A stretch of 40,207 nucleotides of DNA from assembly GCA_947626005.1 (NCBI GenBank), contig CANQQM010000010.1, positions 1 to 40,207 on the forward strand. The letters are read 5' to 3'. Source of the DNA: an uncultured Clostridia bacterium. Its GTDB lineage: Bacteria; Bacillota; Clostridia; Christensenellales; Borkfalkiaceae. The position numbers were made by a program, and so were the translations under genes. Positions within the stretch are counted from its first letter, which is position 1, and every line of letters begins with the position of its first letter. Shown here one piece after another: positions 24,207 to 31,563 of the stretch. Below the pieces are notes generated by a model. That model was not told where the DNA came from, searched no databases, and saw only the letters and a program-made list of their open reading frames with translations.

Positions 24207-25060
24207 GTTCGGCAATCATCGATATCGGTTCGAATTCCGTCCGCCTGATGCTTCGCGCGGACGGAAAAACTTTATATAAGAAGATCGAGACGACCCGTTT
24301 GGGCGCAGGGCTCGCGGCTACGCATGCGCTCTCCGAGGAGGCGATCGAACGGACCGCCCTTGCGGTCCGTGCTTTTTGCGAGGAGGGGAGGGCTTGCGGC
24401 GCGGAGGTCTATGCGTTTGCGACGGAGGCTGTCCGCTCGGCGAAAAACGGCGGCGCGTTCTGTAATCGGGTCAAGGAGCTTTGCGGGCTCGAAGTCGACG
24501 TCGCATCCGGGGAGGAAGAGGCGCGGCTTGCCGTCCTCGGGGCGCTTTCCGGGCGCGACGGCGGGATCGTCGATATCGGCGGCGCAAGCACGGAAGTCAG
24601 CTATGTGAAGGGGGGTGAAAGGGCCTTTTCGACAAGCATCCCCATGGGCTGCGTTCGGCTTTACGACCTCGCCTCCGACAAGAAAGAAATGCTTGAAAAG
24701 GTCATTTCGGGCGCGATCTCGCCCCTTTCCGCGGCCGAACCCTTCGGGACGACGTACGTTGTCGGCGGCACCGCTTCGACACTTGCAAGCATTCTTATGG
24801 GGCTTGAAACGTACGACGGGGAAAAACTTCAGGACTTCGAGATCGGGATCCGCAGCGCCGAAGAGACGGCGGATATGCTTCTTTCGATGACCGTAGAGGA
24901 GAGGAAGAGAGTCCGCGGGATGGACCTTCCCCGTGCGGATATCATCGGCGGAGGGGTGCTTCTCCTTGCGCGGATCATGCGAATGCTCCGCCTTGAGAGC
25001 GTGCGCTTTTCCGACCGCGACAATCTCGAAGGATATGCGACCTTGAGGGGGATCTCATGA
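24203..25060 (+). CDS. Exopolyphosphatase/guanosine pentaphosphatase (Ppx/GppA) family protein
   Basis: A 285-residue ASKHA-fold protein with the phosphate-binding loops IIDIGSNSVRLML (about residues 5-17) and VDIGGASTEVSYVKGG, and the late GGTASTLASI segment. This is the short form of the family, equal to the catalytic N-terminal half. Such enzymes remove terminal phosphate from polyphosphate or pppGpp; which one cannot be read here. The ATG overlaps the divIC stop by 4 bp, and its own stop overlaps the M50-like gene by 4 bp, so the chain is translationally coupled. Confidence 0.88.
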   Translation: MSSAIIDIGSNSVRLMLRADGKTLYKKIETTRLGAGLAATHALSEEAIERTALAVRAFCEEGRACGAEVYAFATEAVRSAKNGGAFCNRVKELCGLEVDVASGEEEARLAVLGALSGRDGGIVDIGGASTEVSYVKGGERAFSTSIPMGCVRLYDLASDKKEMLEKVISGAISPLSAAEPFGTTYVVGGTASTLASILMGLETYDGEKLQDFEIGIRSAEETADMLLSMTVEERKRVRGMDLPRADIIGGGVLLLARIMRMLRLESVRFSDRDNLEGYATLRGIS

Positions 25061-25998
25061 GCGGCAGGGCAAAAACCGTTCTCTATGCGATCGTTTCCGC
25101 GGCGCTGCTTTGCGCCGCGCTTGCGGGCGCCTTTTGCATGTGGTACTTCGGCGGAAGGGAGCTTTCCTTCGACTTCGGCTTTTTCGTTCTCGGCTTCCTT
25201 CTTCTGCCTCTCCAGATCCTCATCCATGAGGCGGGGCATCTTCTCGTCGGGTCGATCCTCGGAATGCGCTTTGTCGCGATGCGTATAGGGCACCTTGTAT
25301 TCCGCCGCGAACGGGGTAAGCTGCAGATGAAACTCTCCTTCGGCGGGGAAGCGGCGGGGCAGAGCGTATTCTATCCGCGCCATCCCCGCGCCATGCGTTC
25401 GAGATACGTCGCGACCGCCCTCGGCGGCATCGCCTTTAACTTTCTCTACGCCATCGTCTTTTTCCTTCTGTATTTTCTTCTGCCGCCGCATGCGGGGCTT
25501 CTCTTTTTCGAACTCTTTGCGCCGCTCTGCCTTGCGGAGGGGCTGTCTGCGCTCTATCCCGTCGAACTCAGCGCGGGCAAGTCGGACGGCCGCACCGTGC
25601 TCGGCGTGATGCGCCGCGAAAACGAGGAGCGCGTCGTTCTCCGCGTTCTGACGGCGCAGGGCATTCTCTGCCGCAAGACCTTCGCCTCGGTGCCCGAATC
25701 CCTGCTCTTCGATTCGCCCGTCGTTCGGGAGGACCTTCCCGCGCTGCATGCGCTCCTCCTTCTTCGGGTGCAATACCTTTTGAGCTTCGGCAGGGAGGAG
25801 GAGACGCGCGTCGTCCTCTCCCGCCTCAAAGCCGCCGAGGAATACCTCTCGGAGGAGGCGAAAGAGGAGGTCCTTCGCTACGAAGGGTACTTTACGGGGG
25901 AGTTCGTGCCCTCGGACTTTGAACCGCTCGAAGGAGTGCGCGTCCTCGAGAGCAAACTCGCCTATTTGGCAAAAAAAAATCTGCCTGAGGCAGATTAA
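25057..25998 (+). CDS. M50-like membrane metalloprotease
   Basis: A 313-residue protein with a membrane helix at about 6-30 and a second hydrophobic segment ending in the zinc motif HEAGH (57-61). Two more helices lie at about 125-165. SAGKSDGRTVLG (Asp177) stands where site-2-type proteases have their third zinc ligand in an NPxPxxDG-like motif. The remaining 130 residues are soluble and helical. M50 proteases cut within or near the membrane, and the sporulation protease SpoIVFB belongs here, but this is a different subfamily. It is the last gene of the yabP chain. The stop codon is embedded in a terminator that serves the opposing Xre gene. Confidence 0.75.
   Translation: MSGRAKTVLYAIVSAALLCAALAGAFCMWYFGGRELSFDFGFFVLGFLLLPLQILIHEAGHLLVGSILGMRFVAMRIGHLVFRRERGKLQMKLSFGGEAAGQSVFYPRHPRAMRSRYVATALGGIAFNFLYAIVFFLLYFLLPPHAGLLFFELFAPLCLAEGLSALYPVELSAGKSDGRTVLGVMRRENEERVVLRVLTAQGILCRKTFASVPESLLFDSPVVREDLPALHALLLLRVQYLLSFGREEETRVVLSRLKAAEEYLSEEAKEEVLRYEGYFTGEFVPSDFEPLEGVRVLESKLAYLAKKNLPEAD
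25971..25996 (-). terminator. Terminator for the minus-strand Xre gene, inside the end of the M50-like gene
   Basis: An 8-bp stem AATCTGCC / GGCAGATT with loop TGA. Reading the minus strand, the stem is followed by a long T-run (A-run 25971-25979 on plus). The hairpin occupies the last codons of the convergent M50-like gene. On the plus strand the T-tail is poor, so it mainly stops the Xre transcript. Confidence 0.7.
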
Positions 25999-26101
25999 AG
26001 TTTATTTTGCGCAAAAAGAAAATTTTCACCGTAATTACGGCGACCAAAGATTCTCCGGCGGTAAGCCGATTTTGATATGAAATTGTAAGACGACTGCTCT
26101 T

Positions 26102-26305
26102 TTAATCGGAAAGACCGAGAAGATAGTCGGAGGTCACGTTGAAATAACGTGCGATCTTTGCAATATTCGATGCCGTAGGGTCGCTTTTGTTGGTTTCCCA
26201 ATAGCATACGATTCCCAAACTGACGCTCAGATCCCTTGCTACCGTCGCTTGTGAAAGGCCTCGTTCTTTTCTCAGTTCCATGAGTCGTTCAGCAAAAACT
26301 TTCAT
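26102..26305 (-). CDS. Xre-family helix-turn-helix regulator
   Basis: A 67-residue protein that is one complete HTH domain: RLMELRKERGLSQATVARDL, SVSLGIVCYWETNKSDPTAS and IAKIARYFNVTSDYLLGL are the classic helices 1-5. It probably binds an operator as a dimer; no effector domain is present. Start ATG at 26305. The -10 TATAAT lies just 6 nt upstream, and there is no ribosome site, suggesting a leaderless mRNA. About 105 nt of non-coding sequence separate its stop from its terminator. The target is unknown; autoregulation is a guess. Confidence 0.85.
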   Translation of the reverse strand: MKVFAERLMELRKERGLSQATVARDLSVSLGIVCYWETNKSDPTASNIAKIARYFNVTSDYLLGLSD

Positions 26306-26311
26306 GAATCC

Positions 26312-26340
26312 ATTATACTAAAAAACGACGCAAAATGCAA
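26312..26340 (-). promoter_or_regulatory. Sigma-A promoter of xre with the -10 next to the ATG
   Basis: Minus strand TTGCAT (26335-26340), 17-bp spacer, TATAAT (26312-26317). Only 6 nt (GGATTC) separate the -10 from the ATG, so the start site should fall on or next to the start codon. Confidence 0.8.
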
Positions 26341-26447
26341 TAGTTTTCATAATAAATTTTTTGTAAAGTTGTAAATAAAAAGAGAAATTTATCGAAAATA
26401 TCCGCGCCTGCCCACAAAAGGGCGCCAAAAGAGCCAATATCCTTCGT

Positions 26448-26918
26448 ATGATCGAGATTTTATTTGTCTGTCACGGAAATATCTGCCGTTCGCCGATGGC
26501 GGAGAGCGTGTTTATGGACCGTGTAAAAAAGCGGGGACTTTCGGGTCGCATCCGTGCCGATTCCGCCGCGGCGCACACCGACGAGATCGGAAATCCGCCG
26601 CATTGGGGAACGGTCGAAAAATTAAAACGGGAAGGGATCCCGCTCATTCCGCACAGAGCCCGCCTCATGACAAGGGCCGACGGGGAACGGTACGACCTTC
26701 TCATCGGAATGGACGTCTATAACTGCCGCGACATGAAGCGCATCGTCGGCGAAGGAAATGCGAGGAAGGTCAGAATGCTCCTCGACGGCACGCCTTCGCC
26801 CCGCGCCATCGCCGATCCGTGGTACACGGGGGACTTCGAGGCGACCTTTTCTGACATTTCGGAAGGGGTCGACGCCCTTCTCGACCGCTTCGTCCGCGGT
26901 GACCTTTTGGAAAGTTAG
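26448..26918 (+). CDS. Low-molecular-weight protein-tyrosine/arginine phosphatase
   Basis: A 156-residue LMW-PTP with the active-site loop CHGNICRSPMAE (nucleophile Cys8, Arg14) near the N-terminus and the general acid region DPWYTGDFE close to the C-terminus. In Bacillota the family includes tyrosine phosphatases and the arginine phosphatase YwlE; the discriminating residue is not certain here (Ile after the Asn in CxGNICRS, where Thr is typical of YwlE, favours tyrosine). The ribosome site is weak (CCTTCGT before ATG 26448), and no confident promoter was found in the AT-rich spacer shared with xre. It ends 24 nt from the convergent aroA. Confidence 0.92.
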   Translation: MIEILFVCHGNICRSPMAESVFMDRVKKRGLSGRIRADSAAAHTDEIGNPPHWGTVEKLKREGIPLIPHRARLMTRADGERYDLLIGMDVYNCRDMKRIVGEGNARKVRMLLDGTPSPRAIADPWYTGDFEATFSDISEGVDALLDRFVRGDLLES

Positions 26919-26942
26919 CACGATTTAAGAGGCTGCGGAGCG

Positions 26943-28184
26943 CTACTTTGCAATGCGGCGGAGCGTCTCGAAGTAGTTCGGGAACGTTTTTTTGACGCAA
27001 GCGGGGTCGTCGATCTCGACATTTCCGCAGCGGGTGCCGACGAGCGCAAACGCCATCGCGACGCGGTGATCGCCGAAGGTGCGGATGGTCGCGGGACGCA
27101 CGGGGGCTGGGAAGATCTCAATTTCCTCCGCCTCTGCCCTGCAGGGCACGCCGAGGGCGGTCAAATTTTCCTCGATCGCCGCGATGCGGTCGCATTCCTG
27201 ACGGCGGATGTGCCCGATGCCGCGAAGGCGGGAAGGGGTCGTTGCAAACGGCGCAAGCGCCGCAAGCGTGAGCGTCTGGTCGGAATAGTTTGAAAGGTCC
27301 TCATCGAATCCCTCGAACTCGGAAACATCTCTGCCGTCGGCGACGATGCCGCTTTGGGTATCGGTCACCTTCACCCCGCGGGAAGAAAGAAGGCGGAGGA
27401 AGGCAAGGTCGCCCTGAAGGGATTCGAAACGGACGCCGCGAACGAGCACGCGTGCCCGAAGAAGGAGCGAAAGCGCGTAAAAGTAGCAGGCGGAGGAGAC
27501 GTCGGGCTCGACCGCAAAGACTTTCGGCGGCGTCTGTATCGGGCGGATGCGGCAGTCTTTTTCCGAAAGAAGGCATTCTCCGCCGAAGGAATTTATGCAC
27601 GAAGCGGTCATTTTGAGGTATGAATCCCGTCCCGCCGCGGGGAAATGCAGCGCTAAGGGGCGGGAAACCGCGCCCGTGAGCATGAGCGCACTCGCAAACT
27701 GGGTGCTTTTTTCGGTCTCGACGCAAATTTCCTCGGCGCGGATCCCCTCGGAGTGCATGCGGCGGGGGAAACCGCTCTCTGCGTACTCGAAAGTTACGCC
27801 GAGCGATTCGAGAAGGTCGGTCGGCATCGGACGGGTTTCGAGCTGGCTGGAGCATTTGAACTCGTAGTCGCCGCCGAAAAAGGCAAGCGCCGTCATCAGA
27901 AAGCGCGCCGCCGTTCCCGCACTCCGAAAATCCAATGACGCAGTTCTTTTAGGCGTGCCGCCCTTGACCCAAAATCCGTCTCGGAGGGGAGCAATTTCGA
28001 TCCCGAGCGCGTTCAGACACCCGAGCATGGCCTCCCCGTCCTCTCCGTAGCCGTTTGCAAGGAGATGTACCTCTCCCTTCGTAAAAGCGGAGAGGAAGAG
28101 CGCGCGGCTCAAAAGGCTCTTCGAAGAGGGGACGTCGACTTCAAACTCTGTGCCAAACCCGATTTTGTTTACATTCAGTGCCAT
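26943..28184 (-). CDS. aroA: 3-phosphoshikimate 1-carboxyvinyltransferase (EPSP synthase)
   Basis: A 413-residue enzyme of the shikimate pathway that joins phosphoenolpyruvate to shikimate-3-phosphate. Landmarks are VPSSKSLLSRAL (substrate Lys), RSAGTAARFL, DLSNYSDQTLTLAALA with the catalytic Asp, RRQECDRIAAIEENL and RTFGDHRVAMAFAL. The N-terminal loop reads RSAGTAARFL where many have GNAGTAMRPL, a divergent version. It stands apart from other aromatic genes. The ATG at 28184 sits 6 nt after a TATACT -10 box with no ribosome site, so the transcript may be leaderless. Divergent from the YgjP-like gene. Confidence 0.93.
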   Translation of the reverse strand: MALNVNKIGFGTEFEVDVPSSKSLLSRALFLSAFTKGEVHLLANGYGEDGEAMLGCLNALGIEIAPLRDGFWVKGGTPKRTASLDFRSAGTAARFLMTALAFFGGDYEFKCSSQLETRPMPTDLLESLGVTFEYAESGFPRRMHSEGIRAEEICVETEKSTQFASALMLTGAVSRPLALHFPAAGRDSYLKMTASCINSFGGECLLSEKDCRIRPIQTPPKVFAVEPDVSSACYFYALSLLLRARVLVRGVRFESLQGDLAFLRLLSSRGVKVTDTQSGIVADGRDVSEFEGFDEDLSNYSDQTLTLAALAPFATTPSRLRGIGHIRRQECDRIAAIEENLTALGVPCRAEAEEIEIFPAPVRPATIRTFGDHRVAMAFALVGTRCGNVEIDDPACVKKTFPNYFETLRRIAK

Positions 28185-28198
28185 GACTTCAGTATAAT
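28168..28198 (+). promoter_or_regulatory. Possible promoter of the YgjP-like gene, overlapping the aroA -10
   Basis: TATAAT (28193-28198) on the plus strand with TTTACA (28168-28173) at a long 19-bp spacing. Its -10 overlaps the aroA -10 on the other strand, so only one promoter could be occupied at a time. Confidence 0.45.
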
Positions 28199-28219
28199 CG
28201 CAATTTCAAGGAAAGTCAA
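28191..28219 (-). promoter_or_regulatory. Sigma-A promoter of aroA with the -10 next to the ATG
   Basis: Minus strand TTGACT (28214-28219), 17-bp spacer, TATACT (28191-28196). Only 6 nt (GAAGTC) lie between the -10 and the ATG. Confidence 0.8.
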
Positions 28220-28233
28220 GCGGCGGGAGGAAG

Positions 28234-28866
28234 ATGAACTATAAAGTCATAAAATGCAGGCGCAAAACCCTGTGCCTTACCATCGGAAGGGAGGGCGACG
28301 TCATCGTGCGGGCGCCGCTTACCGTGAAGGACGGGGAGATCGAAGCGTTCGTCATGCGGCACGCTTCTTGGATCGAAAAACGGCTTATAAGCAGAAGCGC
28401 CGACCCGAAGTTCAAAGACGGCGAAATGATTTCGCTTCTTGGGAAGGATTATACGATCGCCCCCGCGCTGAAGCGTGCGCGGATCGTCGGCGATACCCTC
28501 TTCCTCCCCGAAGAGGGACGGGAGGAGGCGCTCGCCTTACTTCTGCGTTCGATGACGCGGGAGCGGATGGGGCGGCTCCTCAGAGAAATTTCCGAAACGT
28601 ACGGCTTCGAATATACTTCGCTCACCGTGACAAGTGCGCGGGGGAGGTGGGGCTCTTGCAGTACGCGGAAGGGGATCTCCTTCTCCTTTCGGACGGCGTT
28701 TCTTCCGGACCCGCTTGCGGAGTATCTTGCGGTGCACGAACTCTGCCACACCCGCCATATGGACCACAGCGCCGCTTTTTGGCGGGAAGTGGGGAACATT
28801 CTTCCCGACTATGCCGCGCGGCGGCGTGCCTTAAAGGGGTATGATTGGGCGGTCCGCTGTCTGTAA
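28234..28866 (+). CDS. YgjP-like metal-dependent hydrolase (DUF45/M48-type)
   Basis: A 210-residue protein with the family's N-terminal strand pattern (YKVIKCRRKTLCLTI), the central SARGRWGSCS motif and the metal-binding HELCHTRHMDHSAAFW (HExxH plus a downstream His). YgjP/DUF45 proteins resemble zincin-type metallopeptidases, but their substrates are poorly known. No signal peptide or membrane helix is seen, so it should be cytoplasmic. The ATG at 28234 follows a strong GGGAGGAAG site. Transcribed away from aroA. Confidence 0.88.
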   Translation: MNYKVIKCRRKTLCLTIGREGDVIVRAPLTVKDGEIEAFVMRHASWIEKRLISRSADPKFKDGEMISLLGKDYTIAPALKRARIVGDTLFLPEEGREEALALLLRSMTRERMGRLLREISETYGFEYTSLTVTSARGRWGSCSTRKGISFSFRTAFLPDPLAEYLAVHELCHTRHMDHSAAFWREVGNILPDYAARRRALKGYDWAVRCL

Positions 28867-29028
28867 TTGGACATATTTTGCAAATTGCGAAGTATTCTGC
28901 GTGACATACTATATGCTTCATATGGTAGAAAATGTATGCGCGGAACACAAGATAGCCCGCTTTTTTGAAAAACTCGAATTTTTTTGCAAGAATCGACGAG
29001 AATCCTTGCGAAAAGGTCTGCGGAATGA

Positions 29029-29057
29029 TTTACAAATTCCGTGAATTGTATTATAAT
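29029..29057 (+). promoter_or_regulatory. Sigma-A promoter of the DUF1934-rho operon with the -10 close to the ATG
   Basis: TTTACA (29029-29034), 17-bp spacer, TATAAT (29052-29057). Eight nt (GGTAAACG) separate the -10 from the ATG at 29066, and no Shine-Dalgarno sequence fits. The 160 bp before it is AT-rich and holds nothing else I could identify. Confidence 0.8.
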
Positions 29058-29065
29058 GGTAAACG

Positions 29066-29455
29066 ATGGATCCTTGTACGGTTTGCATCATACGTCGAAG
29101 CGGCAATGACGAGGCGCGCTTTACCTCGGAAGGGACGATGGAACTTTCGGGCGGGAAGCGGCGGGTCGTCTACTCGACGGAGGGCGATAGGTCCGAACTC
29201 CTCTTCGATGCGGAGCGACTTTTTATGAAGAGGCGGGGCGATGTCACCCTCGACGCCTGTTTCTGCCGCGACGAACCTAAATTTCTTTTCGGCGGCTTCG
29301 GCCGCACGGGGGAGATCCCGCTTTACGATGTAGATCTTGTTTTATCCGAATCGGAAAAGTCGATTCTTATCCGTCTTTCTTATTCACTCGGTCCCACCGG
29401 GACCGCGCTTCGGTCCCGTTTGGATATTTCCATAGAATTTTCGGAGGAAAAATGA
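29066..29455 (+). CDS. DUF1934-like (YwiB-type) beta-barrel protein
   Basis: A 129-residue beta-rich protein whose order of strands (TVCIIRRSGNDEARFTSEGT; RVVYSTEG; GEIPLYDVDLVLSES; SILIRLSYSLG) fits the DUF1934/YwiB lipocalin-like family. Function in that family is not established. The assignment is by pattern, not by a unique motif. The N-terminus has two Cys (CTVC). ATG 29066 has no ribosome site and lies 8 nt after the -10; an internal ATG at 29138 has a GGAAGGGA site but would delete the first strand. First gene of an operon with the MBL hydrolase, rho and ROK; its stop overlaps the next ATG by 4 bp. Confidence 0.65.
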   Translation: MDPCTVCIIRRSGNDEARFTSEGTMELSGGKRRVVYSTEGDRSELLFDAERLFMKRRGDVTLDACFCRDEPKFLFGGFGRTGEIPLYDVDLVLSESEKSILIRLSYSLGPTGTALRSRLDISIEFSEEK

Positions 29456-30111
29456 AAATCAGGTATCTCGGTCATTCGTGCTTTATGTTTACGGAAAGCA
29501 CGGGGACCAGCATTGTAACCGACCCGTACGGCGACATCGGGTATCGGCTTCCGCAGGTCAGTGCGGATGCCGTAACGGTCAGCCACGGGCATTACGATCA
29601 CAATAACGTCAAGGCGGTCGGCGGTTCGCCCGTCGTCATTGATAAAGAGGGGAAATACGAGGTCGGCGGCGTCGTCATCAAGGCGATGAAGAGCTATCAC
29701 GACAACGTTAGCGGCGCCGAACGCGGTGAAAATCTTATTTTCAAGTTCCGCATGGACGGGATCGAGGTCTGCCATATGGGCGACATCGGGGAAGAGTGCT
29801 CGTCGTCTCTTCTCGAACTCCTCCTTCCCGTGCACGTTCTGCTTCTCCCAGTCGGCGGAAATTATACGATCGACGCGGAGCAGGCGAAGGAATACGTCGA
29901 CCGCATCATGCCCTCCGTCGTCATTCCGATGCACTATAAGACGAAGGGGCTCGAGATCGACATCGACAAAGTGGATGAATTCATCGATCTTTTCGACGAT
30001 GACGAAGTGGAAGAGGAGGAAGTCGAGGAAGCGGGGAGCGAGATCGAACTGCTTCGCGACGATCTTACCGAAGAGAGCACAAAAATCATCGTTATGGAGA
30101 GAGCGAAGTAA
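29452..30111 (+). CDS. Metallo-beta-lactamase fold metal-dependent hydrolase (UPF0173-like)
   Basis: A 219-residue protein. It starts MKIRYLGHSCF, has the metal-binding VSHGHYDHNNVK (HxHxDH type), a second His in MKSYHDNVSG, CHMGDIGE and a late PMHYKTKG His. This is the UPF0173/UlaG-like branch of the MBL fold, where most substrates are unknown. After the core, residues about 180-205 form a very acidic insertion (DDDEVEEEEVEEAGSE), unusual for the family. It overlaps the upstream gene by 4 bp and abuts rho directly (stop 30111, next ATG 30112), so translation of all three is probably linked. Confidence 0.88.
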   Translation: MKIRYLGHSCFMFTESTGTSIVTDPYGDIGYRLPQVSADAVTVSHGHYDHNNVKAVGGSPVVIDKEGKYEVGGVVIKAMKSYHDNVSGAERGENLIFKFRMDGIEVCHMGDIGEECSSSLLELLLPVHVLLLPVGGNYTIDAEQAKEYVDRIMPSVVIPMHYKTKGLEIDIDKVDEFIDLFDDDEVEEEEVEEAGSEIELLRDDLTEESTKIIVMERAK

Positions 30112-31554
30112 ATGCAATATTCCAAGTTGGAAAGCGAATGCAGGCAGTTCCTCGACGAACTCCCGCTGTCGACACTGCGCGTGCTCGGCAGAAAGTACGG
30201 CGTGCAGCATGCCTCGTCGGAGAATAAGGACGATCTTATCACCGACCTCACGGCGATCGTCATGGGGGACCGCGATCCCTTCCCGCCGTCGCGGCGGGGC
30301 GCACCCGCAAAACAGACGTATATCGACCCTGCCATCGTCGACAAGATCGAATCGTTCATCCACCGTGCGGAAGAGGGGATGGTTCTCAAGGTCGAATCTC
30401 CCGAGCACGAACCCGAGCCGACCATTTTCTACGAACAGCCCGTCAATACGGGGATCCTCGAAATTACCGCGGGCGGATACGGTTTCCTCCGCGCCAAGAA
30501 CTGTCAGCCCTCGGCGGACGGGGACGTGTTCTTCTCCGCACCCGCCATCCATGCACTCAAACTTCGTGCGGGTGACTACCTCACCTGTATCGCAAAACCT
30601 AAACAGAAGAACGATTCGCCCGCACTCGAAGAACTTTTGAGCGTCAACGGGCTTCCCATCGGGAGCTATGAACAGCGCCCGCAATTCGATTTTCTCACCG
30701 CAAAATACGCAAACGAGAAGATCGCTCTCTCTGCGGGAAACAGCGACATCGCCCTCCGCATCCTCGACCTCTTCGTGCCCATCGGGAAGGGGCAGCGCGC
30801 CCTCATCATCGCGCCGCCCAAGGCGGGGAAAACGACCCTCCTCAAATCGGTTGCGCGGTCCATCTCCGAAAATCATCGGGAGATCGCGCTCATCATTCTT
30901 CTCATCGACGAGCGGCCCGAGGAAGTTACGGATATCCGTTCGAGCGTCGACAGCGCGGAGGTCATTTACTCCACCTTCGACGAGGGGGCGGATCATCACA
31001 TCCGCGCCGCGGAGCTCACCCTCGCCCACGCGAAGAGACTTGCGGAGCAGAAAAAAGACGTCGTTATCCTTCTCGATTCGCTCACCAAGCTCACCCGCGC
31101 CTACAACTATGCGGTAGAGAGCACGGGGAAAACGCTCTCGGGCGGGCTCGACGCGGGGGCGCTTGCCGAACCCAAGCGCTTCTTCGGCGCGGCGCGCAAT
31201 ACCGTCGAGGCGGGGAGCATCACCATCCTTGCGACGGCGCTCGTCGATACGGGGAGCCGCATGGACGACATCATCTACGAAGAATTCAAGGGAACGGGCA
31301 ATGCGGATATCTTCCTCTCGCGCGATCTCGCAGAGCGGAGGATCTTCCCTGCGATCGATATCCGCCGTTCGGGGACGCGGAAGGAGGAGCTTCTCCTTAC
31401 CGCAGAGGAACTTTCGGCGGTCTACAAGATGCGGGAGCGCGGGATCACGGAGAATGCGGCGGGGCTCATCGATATGATGAAGCGCACGCCGTCGAATGCA
31501 GAGTTCGTCGCCCGCCTTCCGGAGTGGCTCAGGATCTACAAAGCAACCTATTAA
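30112..31554 (+). CDS. rho: Transcription termination factor Rho
   Basis: A 480-residue hexameric RNA helicase. The N-terminal Rho_N helical domain contains LPLSTLRVLGRKYGV; the cold-shock-like primary RNA site contains GILEITAGGYGFLRAKN; the ATPase has the P-loop PPKAGKTTLLKS, the Walker B VVILLDSLTKL and the arginine-rich RRSGTRKEE. Between Rho_N and the RNA-binding domain there is a modest linker (about 60-100). Rho terminates untranslated transcripts. Its ATG follows the MBL stop with no gap, which is uncommon and implies coupling or use of an upstream ribosome site (GAGAGCG). Confidence 0.97.
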   Translation: MQYSKLESECRQFLDELPLSTLRVLGRKYGVQHASSENKDDLITDLTAIVMGDRDPFPPSRRGAPAKQTYIDPAIVDKIESFIHRAEEGMVLKVESPEHEPEPTIFYEQPVNTGILEITAGGYGFLRAKNCQPSADGDVFFSAPAIHALKLRAGDYLTCIAKPKQKNDSPALEELLSVNGLPIGSYEQRPQFDFLTAKYANEKIALSAGNSDIALRILDLFVPIGKGQRALIIAPPKAGKTTLLKSVARSISENHREIALIILLIDERPEEVTDIRSSVDSAEVIYSTFDEGADHHIRAAELTLAHAKRLAEQKKDVVILLDSLTKLTRAYNYAVESTGKTLSGGLDAGALAEPKRFFGAARNTVEAGSITILATALVDTGSRMDDIIYEEFKGTGNADIFLSRDLAERRIFPAIDIRRSGTRKEELLLTAEELSAVYKMRERGITENAAGLIDMMKRTPSNAEFVARLPEWLRIYKATY

Positions 31555-31563
31555 GGAAGAATT

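Noticed and set aside
28867-29028. AT-rich spacer with a partial inverted repeat (ATATG-CTT-CATAT) and a 67-codon frame from 28841
   Set aside because: The stem is short and has no T-tail; the frame overlaps the YgjP-like gene end, has no ribosome site and odd Cys-rich content. I see nothing firm here.
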